A stretch of DNA of 64,000 bases, taken from the NCBI RefSeq assembly GCF_024713975.1, contig NC_091099.1, positions 9,240,501 to 9,304,500 of the forward strand, written 5' to 3'. Shown piece after piece: positions 48,401 through 64,000 of this stretch. The notes beneath the pieces are model-generated. The model saw only the letters and a list, made by a program, of their open reading frames with translations, made no database searches and was not told the origin of the DNA. The first letter of the stretch is position 1. Each line of letters starts with the position of its first letter. This DNA comes from Paralichthys olivaceus (lineage: Eukaryota > Chordata > Actinopteri > Pleuronectiformes > Paralichthyidae). The position numbers were made by a program, and so were the translations under genes.

Positions 48401-50029
48401 GACATCAAAACTGCTCACAACTTTACTTTATTGATGCAATGTAAGGAATATTTTACTACTGGGATGACGTGACACTGCTGAGTCACAGTCCCAAATGACC
48501 CAGTAAAACCTGAGACCTTCACCCTTGGGAAGTACCCATTTCCATCCCCCGATTCAATCCAACTCTCTCCTTCTCTTCACCTTTCTCAAATATTGTGATT
48601 TATTTGTAGGAGTAACAGCTTTAGTCTAGCAGAGTGAAAGTGACTGTTCCTCACCAGCGACAGTGGCAGGCTGTACTGGCACATGGTGACATTGCTGCGG
48701 CTTCCAACTTTGTTCATGACACTGGTGGACATCAGGATCAGAGCAGCCAGGAGGTCAGCCAGGGCGAGCTGCACGAGGAGGTGCACCTGCACACAAACAC
48801 ATTGAAATCACCACGTTGCCTGTAGCCTTTTGTTCCACTGAAAAAAGAATAACTGGTTAAATTCAAGCCAACTGCACCAAATTGCTAGAAACTCATTGTC
48901 CCTTAGATATGCAAGATTTTTTAAAATCAAGACCCATGTATATATCCTGAGAAATTGTCCAGATCCACATAAAAGTTGAATGGGTTCTCATTTCCCATCT
49001 TTCCACCAAGTTTTGTGGAAATTTGTTCGGAATCCTTCTTTCAAACAAATAGTCAAACAGATGGACAGGGTCACTAACATAACCTCCTTTGACAGTGGGG
49101 ACAATGGTGACTGTCAAACAATATATATCAAATATTTCAACTGTTTAACGAGCCATGAAATACATGTAACTCCAACAATACAGACACGCACGTACACAAA
49201 AACACAAAACTGGACTCACCTGTTGTTTTAGATGCCTCCTTCTCACCATGGAAACTACCAGGACAGAAAAACTCCCAATCACACTGCATTTGATCAGAGA
49301 CACGTGAACTGTTAATCACACATGACATTTAATCAGATTCTTGACCATGTGTGTAAAGTTTGAAATTTGCAAACTGACACCAAATCAACACTAAACCTGA
49401 GCCAATAAGGATCTGTTTAATGGACAGGTTAGTTTCTGAAGATGAGACTTTTATGTGTAAAAGATTACTTATGTGAACGCTGCATAAAATGAATCTTAAC
49501 CTTCCTCTTAGCTCAAACTAATTAGACACATTGGGGATACCAATGGATCTAAATGTCTTACTTCCTTTCAAGAAAGAAAGAAAGCAAATACGCAGCAGCA
49601 GGGTCATCACAAGTTTTAAGTTTACAGGAGCTGCAAGTCATTGCTGAATTTTAAAGTTTCTATGAGTAAAATAGATGTTAGTGACTTTAACAGAACAGAA
49701 AGTTGAGGAATTCATGAGGCAATCACCAGCCTGTCTCTTGTTGTGTTACAGGTTTGGCAGATGAAAAGACCCAATTCTTTAAAACCAGTATGAAACTCGA
49801 TCATGAAAGTGAAACAGTGTGAAGAAGCATATTACCTGGGAGTGAGTAACACTAAATACACAGTGGTGAGAACGTCAATCTGGAAAAAAACATAATTTTA
49901 AGAAATTGATGTCAATCGTTTCCCTCCAAAACATTTTAAAGCAAAGAAGCTGTTCATTGAATGTTTGTGATTTGAAGTGAAGTGTGAAACACCTACCTGA
50001 TCTCCACTCAGTATTCCAATCATGTCCAT
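45015..50029 (-). CDS. TMEM116-like seven-helix orphan receptor, 361 aa
   Basis: Twelve minus-strand exons close in phase: 49997-50029, 49836-49879, 49220-49283, 48655-48786, 46866-46970, 46403-46449, 46187-46306, 46038-46083, 45828-45899, 45500-45653, 45284-45366, 45015-45200. The product starts MDMIGILSGDQ and shows a GPCR-like layout: helix 1 VLLTPSVIGSFSVLVVSMV, helix 2 LLVQLALADLLAALILMS, a Cys before helix 3 (MCQYSLPLSL), helix 4 IVWMVPILMYLAYALTSF, helix 5 MFLFLVVIPVMLS, helix 6 NMVMVILFCWAPALVLIL and helix 7 with LQGFLNSMVYAWRRPNF. The last motif and CCWGPA-like helix 6 resemble human TMEM116 (SQGLLNCGVYGW). No DRY or NPxxY is present. I am sure of a complete seven-helix gene, less sure of the name. 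It may be tmem116 or a close paralogue. Confidence 0.72.
45433..45497 (+). repeat. (TG)n filling half of a short intron
   Basis: About 65 bases of TG repeat occupy roughly half of the 133-base intron 45367-45499 and start right at the minus-strand splice donor. Confidence 0.9.
46490..46800. repeat. Interspersed repeat in intron 5 of the TMEM116-like gene
   Basis: The text AAACTTTATTTCTATAGCAC, CAGGCATTAAAG and AAGCAATGATTTAAAAACAG resembles the 3' ends of a common class of fish repeats (possibly LINE-derived). I cannot fix its family or its exact ends. Confidence 0.4.
47093..47448 (+). mobile_element. MITE copy C (~356 bp)
   Basis: It begins TTAAAGGTTCAGTGTGTAGA and ends ACTCTGGACCTTTAG, in the same orientation as copy A. 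It is inserted in intron 4 of the TMEM116-like gene (opposite strand). It keeps the inner text TTGCATGTTGCAGCTGAATA and AAACTCAAAAGG. Confidence 0.75.
48955..49110 (-). mobile_element. Nonautonomous repeat fragment in intron 3
   Basis: CCACCAAGTTTTGTGGAAAT and ACATAACCTCCTTTGACAG are the reverse complement of the 5' part of the repeat at 21880-22450. Confidence 0.5.
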
Positions 50030-50569
50030 GGTAAATATCCAGTTATCAGTTTATCCCAAATTCACACCTCTCTCCATAACAAACCTTTGTGAACATGTTT
50101 CCCATCACAGCACACTTATATATATAAATATGTATAAAAACCTGCACCTCTGTCACGTGCTGCTGCTTTGACTCCACCTGCTCTGTGCCTCAGTGTTGGC
50201 CTTTGTCCTGCCGATGGTTCAGTGTCACTGCAATGCTTTTACCTGGGAGTCCCCAGGCAGAGTGGGAATATTCACTGTCTTACTGACAGTCTTTCAAGAC
50301 ATTCAGACTATAAAGGGAAAGAAAAGAAGGAAGTTAGAAATTCCCTCTGTACTATTTGGGTAATTACCCTCTCCTTGTGGTTAGGGACAAATTTCCTGAC
50401 AAAATAACAGCTGGAGATACTTTAATTTGCTCTGCTGCCAGGCTACATGTTAATCATCTGCTGTCCTGAGATTGTCTTTATAATGTCTAACTTGTTCCAC
50501 TGCATAGGATGACAGTGCAGTGAAGTGGCTCCTGATTTAAGACTCAAGTGACCAGATTACCAGATTCAC

Positions 50570-51010
50570 AGCCCACGTATGGATGCATTATATGAAAGGT
50601 AAAAATAACTTAAGTATAAATAAAAAATGAATGCAAATATATAACAAAATGTAGAAATGTATAATAAAATAAAAAATAAATAAATGTAAATGTATGAATG
50701 TAGAAATAAATACAGAAATATAAAAATAAATGAATGTAGACATGTATTAATCAAAGAGAGAATTAATGAAAAAATAAATAATTAAATAAAGGTAGAAATT
50801 TGTAATGAAATGAATGAATAAGTGTAGAAATAAATAAATGTAAGAAATAAATATGAAAAAGGAATGCAGAAATAGAAAAAAAATATATAAACACGTATTA
50901 ATACAAGAAAAATCTATTGATAAATAGATAAATAGATACATGTATGAAAAAATAAACAAATAAATGTAGATGATTTATTTTCATGTTTATTTGTTTGTTT
51001 ATTTATTTAT
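50570..51010. repeat. Degenerate AT-rich tandem block ending in an inverted repeat
   Basis: Repeated phrases AAATAAATGTAGAAATAAAT with many variants run for about 430 bases. At the right edge, AATAAACAAATAAA (near 50950) faces TTTATTTGTTTGTTTATT (near 50985), which could fold back. Long frames on the minus strand here are low-complexity artefacts. Confidence 0.65.
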
Positions 51011-51515
51011 AGTTATGTCGCGTTTTGTCCCTCATAGCATTACGATTATACCCAATGTGCTAAACGCTGGTAATGTGGGGACATCTGGTGGTAGGAATCG
51101 GACCTGCATTTAACATCGAGTGACGAAAACAGTTTTCACAACATGAGGATCACGTTTCTGTGAATTCAGAGTCTGACAGTGAGCTCGGTGCATGGATATG
51201 GAATGCATTCATTTATGTGTGGTGTGCATGTGTTTATGTTGTGTATGTTCGTGTCTTTTCTTCTGTTCTTCTGTTGTCTGTGCATCACTGGAGCCGCAAA
51301 GACTCCACAGGTGATGTGGGCTGGCATGTGTTCAATGGGGCTGATGTGTGGGGCAGACTGACATGAGTGTGCTCAACTTCTAATTAAGTTCAAAACATCA
51401 GTAGTGATGTAAAATTATTGTTCCATATTAGTGTTTTCCAGCCATATCTTGATTGTATTTCATTTTTGAATGCATTTCATCATAAAAAATCAATAGCACT
51501 TAACACAACACTTAG

Positions 51516-51800
51516 CCCAATCCTCCTTTTATTTTATGTCTTGCTTTTTATCTTTCGTGCAACATTTTTTATTTGTTTTAGTTCTATTTATTTCTATTTT
51601 ATTTTTATTTTTAACCCAATCCTCCTTTTATTTTATGTCTTACATGTTATCTTTATTACAACATCTTTTAAGTGTTTTATTCTATTTCATTTATATTTTA
51701 CTTAATCCTCCTATTATTTTATGTCTTGCTTTTTATTCTCATCACATCTTTTAATTGTTTTTATTCTATTTCACTGATATTTTTAACCCAATCCTTGTTT
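51516..51800 (+). repeat. Minisatellite, unit ~86-99 bp, about 3.3 copies
   Basis: The unit start CCCAATCCTCCTTTTATTTT or a variant recurs at 51516, 51615, 51701 and 51787. Each unit continues with TATGTCTTGCTTTTTAT and a T-rich tail. Units have diverged by substitutions and small indels. Confidence 0.75.
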
Positions 51801-52049
51801 ATTTGATGTACTTTTCTGTCCACGTGGTTTAGTGTCAAACTGTGCTCGCTCAGTCTGTTGCAGCACATGGAATGAAATGAACCATATACATAAAGACTTG
51901 GTTTCTTGCTATTGATTTAAAAAAAAAACAAGAATGGAAGATTTGGCTGAGAAACAAAAACAAAGGTAAAAATAATTTATTTAAAAAAAAACTGCATTAG
52001 AAAGAGTCGCTGTTTTTCACTGCGTGTCGATAAAGTTGATTCAAAGTGA

Positions 52050-52084
52050 TGACGTCGTGGATTCCACGTTGGCCCGGACGTGGC
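52050..52084 (+). promoter_or_regulatory. CRE-like and ACGTGGC elements before arf5
   Basis: TGACGTCG at 52050-52057 is a CRE/ATF/CREB3-like site. ACGTGGC at 52078-52084 is the core of the Golgi stress response element described for TFE3 targets. Both are within 155 bases of the start codon. The transcription start is unknown, so they could be partly in the 5' UTR. Confidence 0.4.
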
Positions 52085-52200
52085 AGTCGTGGTGAATCAG
52101 ATTTGCCGGAACAGAGAGAAACCTCCATCACTGCGTCTCTTCTGCCGAAGCGAACTCACCAGTGTTTCCCCCGCAAACACTCACCTGTCCCCGGTCAATC

Positions 52201-55472
<3,272 letters not shown>

Positions 55473-57139
55473 TGAAGGACCGGCTGGACAGAGAGATTGA
55501 GCACCACAGGACAGGAGAGAGGAGGCACAGACATTCAATCCAGAAACATTGGGTCTTCCAGCACCAATGTTCAAAGAGGGACAAGGCTGGTGGACAATAT
55601 GATCATCTTTGAGAAATTAACTATTACTTGTTTCTTATTTTGTTATCAGTACTATTAACATATTATTGTTTGACTCTGTACTTTTCTCCAATTGTTCCCA
55701 AACTTACATGACAACAAGTTTTAATCCAGTGACACATTGACAAATGACTGAATAGGGAAATTAATCAGAAACAATTAATAGCAAGTGGCTTTTCCAATCG
55801 ACACTATGGCTTCTGTCTAGGCAGCCTTTGCAGTTATCAACCACTTGCATTATTATTGGACTTATGCTCATTTTTGAGCCTTAGTTGGGGGGGGGGTTAC
55901 AAGATATCCTTAAAGTTTTGGGGACGGACATCTTTTAAGCTGCCGCAGGTCTTTGATATCTCATGCCAACTCATTTATCGTCAGGCCTGAATGAGACTTG
56001 CAGGATTGCAGTGACTTCACAGATAGATTTTGATGTGGAACCACGTGGCCTCTCTGTAAATGTATCCAAAAACGGAACATTGTGCCTTCTGGTCCCTCTA
56101 CACAAATCTGTGCTCCCTCCTAAAATGCCTTTGTGACTTTTTTAGCTTTTGAAAGACAAAATAATGCAACAGCATACTTCCACTTATGCTACGGTTCATG
56201 GTGGAATGGGTCGGTTGTAGATTACTTCATCACAACTTGACTTTACCATTTACCAGATTTTGATCATGTCTGATCATTTGTGAATTTGTCTACTCCTTCC
56301 TTTTTAACAACCACAATGAAAAATCATCTAATAAAAATTTCAGTTCCTCTATTGTCTCTAAAAGTGAATCTTATTTAACCTTAAAAGAGGAAGGAAGCAT
56401 CTTATCAGTGTTGACATGAGGCCAATGTCAGTGGCATGTTCTTTTGTGTTCCTTTGTTTTGGCAGTGCATAGTGCTGAGTTTGTTGTACTGGTTTTTGGT
56501 AAGTGCCGTATTATATTCTTCATCTTTTGAAACACACTTACCTGCCCATCATGTATTCGGGTCATACATTCCAACCTATGATTGCAGATTCTGGAGCTGC
56601 TGTTGTTGAAAATTATTTGCTAAAAATATTTTACACAAAAGCTCTGAATAAAGCCAGTTTGAAAATATTAGTTGTGTTGGACTCAAGTCATTGTTCAGAA
56701 TACGCAGGTGTCATCCCACCAGGACATGAAGCTTTAACCCATTTGATATATAAACATTTTCTGATGACTATATTCACAGATCATGTTTCATCATAACTCA
56801 GTGAAACACAGTTTTCAACCTCTACCAGGAACTAGCTGATTAGAAGAAGTTGTGTGTTTTGCTGTCTCCTCTCTCAGCTTTCATCATTGATGTCTTTGTT
56901 TAAGCTGGAGGCAAATTAAACTTCTTCTGTGCTCATGATGAAAATGGCCCCAGGCAGAAAAAAATGTATGTAGAAGAACTAACTGGTTTTAATAAGCTGA
57001 CGTGTGTTGTTAACCTATACACCAGAAATGCCCCCTGCTCTGTGTGTGACCTTTGCTCTGACTACTGAAGATACTGAACGACTCTGACACACGAAGCACA
57101 GAGAGAACATGTCAGCATGTTTATGTTCTGTACAGATTA

Positions 57140-57290
57140 CTCTGAAACCTGCAGTAGGATGCAGAATTGGTGAGGGAGAATCCAATTAAAGTTTGGAGAT
57201 CAGAAATTAATTTTCACTTTCTTGAACATTGCAAGAAGCGGCGTTTTTAAACATTTTCATTAATTCGTGGATCCTGATAAGAAAACACAC
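57140..57290 (+). mobile_element. Nonautonomous repeat fragment
   Basis: GAATCCAATTAAAGTTTGGA and TTTTCACTTTCTTGAACATT match the middle of the repeat at 21880-22450. Both ends are missing. Confidence 0.45.
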
Positions 57291-57505
57291 ACAGAGACAT
57301 TTATGATCTAAATAGAAATCCTGATCTTGTGAATTTTACTCTGGACTCTCTGAAGTGCAGTAAACTTTCCTTTGTGTAACAAATAGTAAAAAATAAGTTT
57401 TGTGTTTGAATTGGCAGAAGCTCATTTCACTCACCTATAGAGGGTTAGTAGGTGTGGCCGCCTCTCTCCTTTAATTGTCATTATCCTACTGTTTCCATCG
57501 CTGCA

Positions 57506-57517
57506 CTGCAGGGGGCG
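57506..57517 (+). promoter_or_regulatory. CTCF-like motif between arf5 and ptpdc1
   Basis: CTGCAGGGGGCG followed by AC matches the CTCF core well. It lies about 440 bases before the end of the presumed ptpdc1 first exon. Confidence 0.4.
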
Positions 57518-58159
57518 ACATGTCCACAGCCGCGTGCAGCAAACCCATAGTGTATGGACTGGGTCATTGTAGTCAAGACATTATATTTAAATTAAATTAA
57601 TAGAAATTGTTTTTTTTATTAATTAATTTTTACATTTTCAACAACTGCTTCTTTTAAAGTCATTGTGCTCATCAAGGGTATACACAGTGATTATAAGAGA
57701 AGGTGTGATCATTATATAATTGGCTTGTGATCGTGTGTGAATGTCTGTTCTAATGTATTTATGACAGCTAATCAGGATTAGAGGAGCTGGGTCAGCAAAT
57801 GGTTTTGTGAGTGTGTATCTGTCAGCAGCAGAGAGGGTCAGCATAGACGAGCACATGCTGTGTTCAACTCTCTTCTTCTTCCTCTTCTTCTCCGTTCACG
57901 ATGATATATTCATGGGATTAAAAGCTTCACCTTCCAGCGTAACCAGAAAGGTACGTTTTTGATTTGATTTATACATTTTTAATCATCCAATTTCTTACTG
58001 ATTACTTTCCAGTATTTTTTGACGAGCTGTATCTTTTTCAAACTGTAGAAACTCAGTGATATCAACATGTGAAGAGGGTGATATGAGACGAAGAGTTGGC
58101 CCGGCCCTGACATAATAATTCATATCTACAGTGTCTGAGTTCGGATCTTGGGGTGCAGG

Positions 58160-61100
58160 ATGATGCCGACCTTGACCTCGCACATAGCGGTTCCACGGCC
58201 CTCCTACTCCCAGGCCAGGGAGAACCTGGTGAGGGCCATCCCACCCAGACTCCTCTGTCTGCTGGCCTGTGGAGGAATAGACTGTCGCTATGAAGGACCA
58301 GAGTGCTGGAAGTTAAACCAACAGGTCATCCGAGGCCTTTTCTCCTCCTGGTGAGAGTATTTGACTGCACCCTCATGGAAGTTGTTTGCTTATGTGATGT
58401 AGCGAAAACACTTAATGGTCATTTTCTGATTGTGAACTTCCTTTTACTGCCAGGGTGACAGATGATATAATTGCCATGGCCCGACCATCCAAACATTTAA
58501 TCGAGAAGTACAACATCATAGAACAGTTTCAAAGGTAATCCCATTTTTTATTATTCCTGATGTTTGTGTTGTTCTGTGTGTGTCTGTGCAGTGTCTGGAT
58601 ATGCATGAAACATGAGTAGATATAGGAACTATGAGCCTGGATATTCTTTTTTTAATTAACAATGTTGTTTCTAAGACCACAGCACTGGCGTCTCATGTTG
58701 TCTTCATTCTTTTGTCCCAGGTTGAACATCCGATCAATCGTCAACATGCAGTTCCCAGGGGAGCACGCTCACTGTGGACCCCCCCTCGACCCTGACAGTG
58801 GTTTCACGTACTCCCCACAGATCTTCATGGATAATGACAGTGAGAAATACTAAGACAAATACTCTACATTTAATTTACGATTAGGTGTTCTTTTACACTG
58901 ATGAGATGATTCCAGGTCAGCCTTATTAGAACTGCTCTGATGGCCCCATGTAAGCCACATAATGGGAGATTAAATAGAAACAGTTAAGAATTTAACAAAT
59001 ATTATAAGTGACAGCTGAGTAGTGTTTTTTATCTGTGGGCTAATGTGACTAATGAGTTACGCTATGTCATGTCTCTACAAATACAGTTTATCTATATGAT
59101 TTTACATTATGTTCCTAAATGCACTCCTGTGTTTTGCAGTTTACTTTTACAACTTTGCAATGCCGGACTTCGGTGTGTCCTCTCTCGTTGGGTTAATTGA
59201 TGGGGTGAAGGTTTTGGCGTTTGCAGTGAGGGAGGGAAGAGTAGCCGTGCACTGCCATGCAGGCTTGGGCAGGACAGGTAGGAATCATCATGTACCAGTA
59301 GGCGTGTGCACATGTCTCTGTCATGTCCTGTATATTCACTGTGTTTGTTCATCCATGTGCTCTCCCTGCTCAGGTGTGCTGATAGCCTGTTACCTGATCT
59401 ACACCCTGCGAATCAGCCCAAGTGAGGCCGTCCACTACGTGCGGATCAAACGGCCTCGCTCCATCCAGACCCGGGCCCAGATCAGCCAGGTTTTTGACTT
59501 TGCTCGCCTGCTTGGCACTCAGCTGGTCCAGTATCCAGACCTCAGCCTGCGGCACGGAGCCCACTTCACCCTGCAGCATTACCTAAACCGACAGTCACTG
59601 CTGCTGCACGGCCAGGAGGGACGCACCCTCAGACAAACACCAAAGGTGAGGACTTGATCATTACACAACACTAATCCTGTGCCATGACCATACGTGACTT
59701 CACTGTCGAACAGATTTTTCTCTCTGATTGCCACTTGACCACCTCATCAGGTGCTGTACCTCCTGTGTGTGCGCATCTCCTGCTTGGCCCTGGGTCTCCC
59801 GGCTCCTCCAGAGGTCCAAGCCGAGCTGGAGAAGAGGTCAGCACTGAGGACCCTGAGCAGGACTGTGAGGGAAACCCTGGTGGCCAAACAGTACTTGCCC
59901 TTGCTGAGGGAGGGTCATAAGGGCTCGTGGGAGGGCTTGGGGTCGGTGTCCTCCTGGGACGAGCCGCTGGGATTCTTGGAGAGAAAGAGAGACGTCCTGC
60001 TGGACAAACGCAGCTACAGCGACTCTGACCTCAGAAAGATCACAGTAAATGAGGTCAGATTTCACATTAAGCATCTGGCAGAATTTAAATAAATGAATAA
60101 AACATTTAGCATCACTGAGGCTTTTCTCACTCTCTTTCATTCTGTCCTGAAGGATCTGGAGCTGAGTCCATACTGCTCCGCAGCTCTTGGAAATGAGAGG
60201 CACTGGTGTGTGCAGGATCTGGTGCGGCCGGATCTGAAGCCGTTCAGTCTGGTCGCTGCCTCACTTTCACCAGGTCACCAGATCTCCAAACAGGAGTCTC
60301 TCAACATCCCATTGTCCAGCATGAAAACCAGCAACAACTGCACTAAGAGGTTGTGCACAGCTCATAAAACGCTTCCCAAATACAGCTCCAACATTGAGGT
60401 AGTTATGAATCCTGCTTTAGAATCAAACTGATGAAAAAAGAAAATGTGAACCCCTTAAATCATTCACATTTTTGTCTTGTGAAAGCTGTGCAGAAACCCA
60501 CATAATCCAGGCCCAACCTCAGTGGCCCGTGCTATTGCTCAGGCACTGGCAGACCAAGGTGCTGCAGGGGAAACCATACTGCAAAGATCGGCTCTGCTGC
60601 AGGTAAAAAAAGATCAAACACAGGTGAGAGGTGATTTACAGATAATTGAGTTTGACCTCGTCACTCATCTTCACACCAGGAGGAGCTGAACAGTAGTGAC
60701 TGTGGATGGGCTCTGCTGGTCACTGAGTCAGATCCTCAGGTTCTCAGTTGTCTGTTGTGGACCTGGCTGGAAAAATTAAGGGTCAGTGACATCGAACAAG
60801 AGGCTGTGATGCCACTCACATCAATGTGTCCAGGAGAGGCTTCACATACTGTTTCTGTTTTTTAATCCTAATCCAGGAGCCTGTTCTAAGTGCAGAGGAT
60901 GTGCACAGGTTGTGTATAGGAGCAAAAAACAGGAAGTCTCTCAGTGTGCTCAAGAAGGTAAGGGCACAGGTGCACACATCCCAGAATGATGAAACTTTTA
61001 GAAAGAGCGAAAGAGTTATTTGTTATTTCAGCCACAGAGGCACACCATCTACTGTCTGCTGAGCTGTGTGAGCACAGTGACCAGCCTGTGTCCTCACAGG

Positions 61101-61368
61101 GGGGAGGGGGTGCTGCTGCGGCTGATCCGAGCGCTTACAAAGGTGAGACATGTGGACTGATGGTGCAATAAAGCCTCACACATTCTTCTGCTCCTGAAAG
61201 ACTGAATATGTTGAGTTCACTATCGGTATGTTTGTTTGTTTTTAGCGCCCTCTAGAGGAAATGGTAAACCTTGCAACTTTGATGAAGGTCCTAAAGGCCA
61301 GTTTGCAAGAAACTTTCGAAAACTACAGATGCCTGACGATGACCCGCAGCACCAGTGCTACACTCTGA
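58160..61368 (+). CDS. ptpdc1: Protein tyrosine phosphatase domain-containing 1
   Basis: PTPDC1 is a dual-specificity type phosphatase linked to centrosomes and cilia length. Twelve exons close to 627 residues: 58160-58350, 58454-58534, 58721-58839, 59140-59277, 59374-59645, 59751-60053, 60153-60398, 60486-60602, 60680-60781, 60877-60957, 61032-61142, 61246-61368. The start is the first of two adjacent ATGs right after an acceptor. Conserved text: LLACGGIDCRYE, GLFSSWVTDDIIAMARPS, IRSIVNMQFPGEHAHCG, SGFTYSPQIFM, IYFYNFAMPDFGV. The active site HCHAGLGRTG has Cys169 and Arg175. RPRSIQTRAQ and SYSDSDL also match human. The C-terminal half is diverged but open. The catalytic residues are intact. 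Confidence 0.92.

Positions 61369-64000
<2,632 letters not shown>

Larger units (their letters stand above)
50030..52200. other. Divergent intergenic region, TMEM116-like gene to arf5
   Basis: No gene is supported. Left is the TMEM116-like upstream DNA with a TATA-like run at 50117-50133. The middle carries the two AT-rich arrays. The right 150 bases are the CpG-rich arf5 promoter and 5' UTR. Confidence 0.55.
55473..58159. other. arf5 3' UTR, intergenic DNA and ptpdc1 5' exon
   Basis: arf5 may carry a long 3' UTR to one of two AATAAA signals (56330-56335, 56647-56652). A repeat fragment lies at 57140-57290 and a CTCF-like motif at 57506. A presumed noncoding ptpdc1 exon ends near 57950 (CCAGAAAG then GTACGT). 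Its ATG at 57901 is followed at once by a stop, so it does not encode the N terminus. Nothing else is supported. Confidence 0.5.

Noticed and set aside
50566-50959. Hydrophobic minus-strand frames that look like membrane proteins
   Set aside because: Phe/Leu/Tyr/Ile-rich text is what an AT-rich tandem array encodes. Units repeat at DNA level and no start context or splice signal supports a gene.
51418-51754. Overlapping hydrophobic plus-strand frames
   Set aside because: They cover the ~90-bp T-rich minisatellite and repeat with its unit.
58148-58160. Upstream TTG start for ptpdc1
   Set aside because: The bases before 58159 form a splice acceptor (GTGCAG), and the first ATG follows at once. 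Vertebrate genes rarely start at TTG.

Overview
The window reads as euchromatic DNA from a ray-finned fish, probably a percomorph-like teleost. The protein-coding genes are vertebrate, with many short introns and GT-AG junctions. There are long (GT)n microsatellites and several interspersed repeats of kinds common in teleosts. I could assemble eleven gene models, most by following reading phase through every splice junction. All names come from recalled family sequences, not from a database search.

Layout. 1-8.1 kb: the 3' part of unc45a (+), all of rccd1 (+) and all of cib1 (-). This group matches human 15q26.1. 9.2-17.7 kb: terb1 (+), a meiotic telomere-attachment protein with a C-terminal Myb domain. 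17.7-29.3 kb: an unrecognised single-exon gene (-) for a myristoylated acidic Pro/Glu-rich protein, divergent from the first of two tandem tmem140-like four-helix membrane genes (+), then cyren (-), a regulator of end joining. The tmem140-cyren pair is also adjacent in human 7q33. 29.3-36.6 kb: a gene-poor interval. 36.6-42.5 kb: neto2 (+), an auxiliary subunit of kainate receptors. 45.0-50.0 kb: a seven-helix TMEM116-like orphan receptor (-). 52.2-55.5 kb: an ARF5-like GTPase (+). 58.2-61.4 kb: ptpdc1 (+), a protein phosphatase. 63.1 kb to the end: the 5' part of an ODF3/CIMAP1 sperm-tail protein (+).

The genes do not form a single pathway. There is a loose germline and cilium theme (terb1, ptpdc1, odf3, cib1), but I would not build a system on it. 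Human orthologues lie on several chromosomes, so the window joins pieces of different ancestral linkage.

Repeats: three copies of one ~330-355 bp inverted-repeat MITE, five fragments of a second nonautonomous element, tRNA-derived SINE fragments, two tandem AT-rich arrays and several (GT)n tracts. Some (GT)n tracts sit against splice sites. I found no tRNA, rRNA or CRISPR, and no viral or retroviral remnant.

I did not find a clear undescribed biological system. The least explained items are the myristoylated EPVAEP-repeat protein with its shared promoter, the diverged tandem tmem140-like pair, and two LTP motifs in terb1 that look like TRF1 docking sites.
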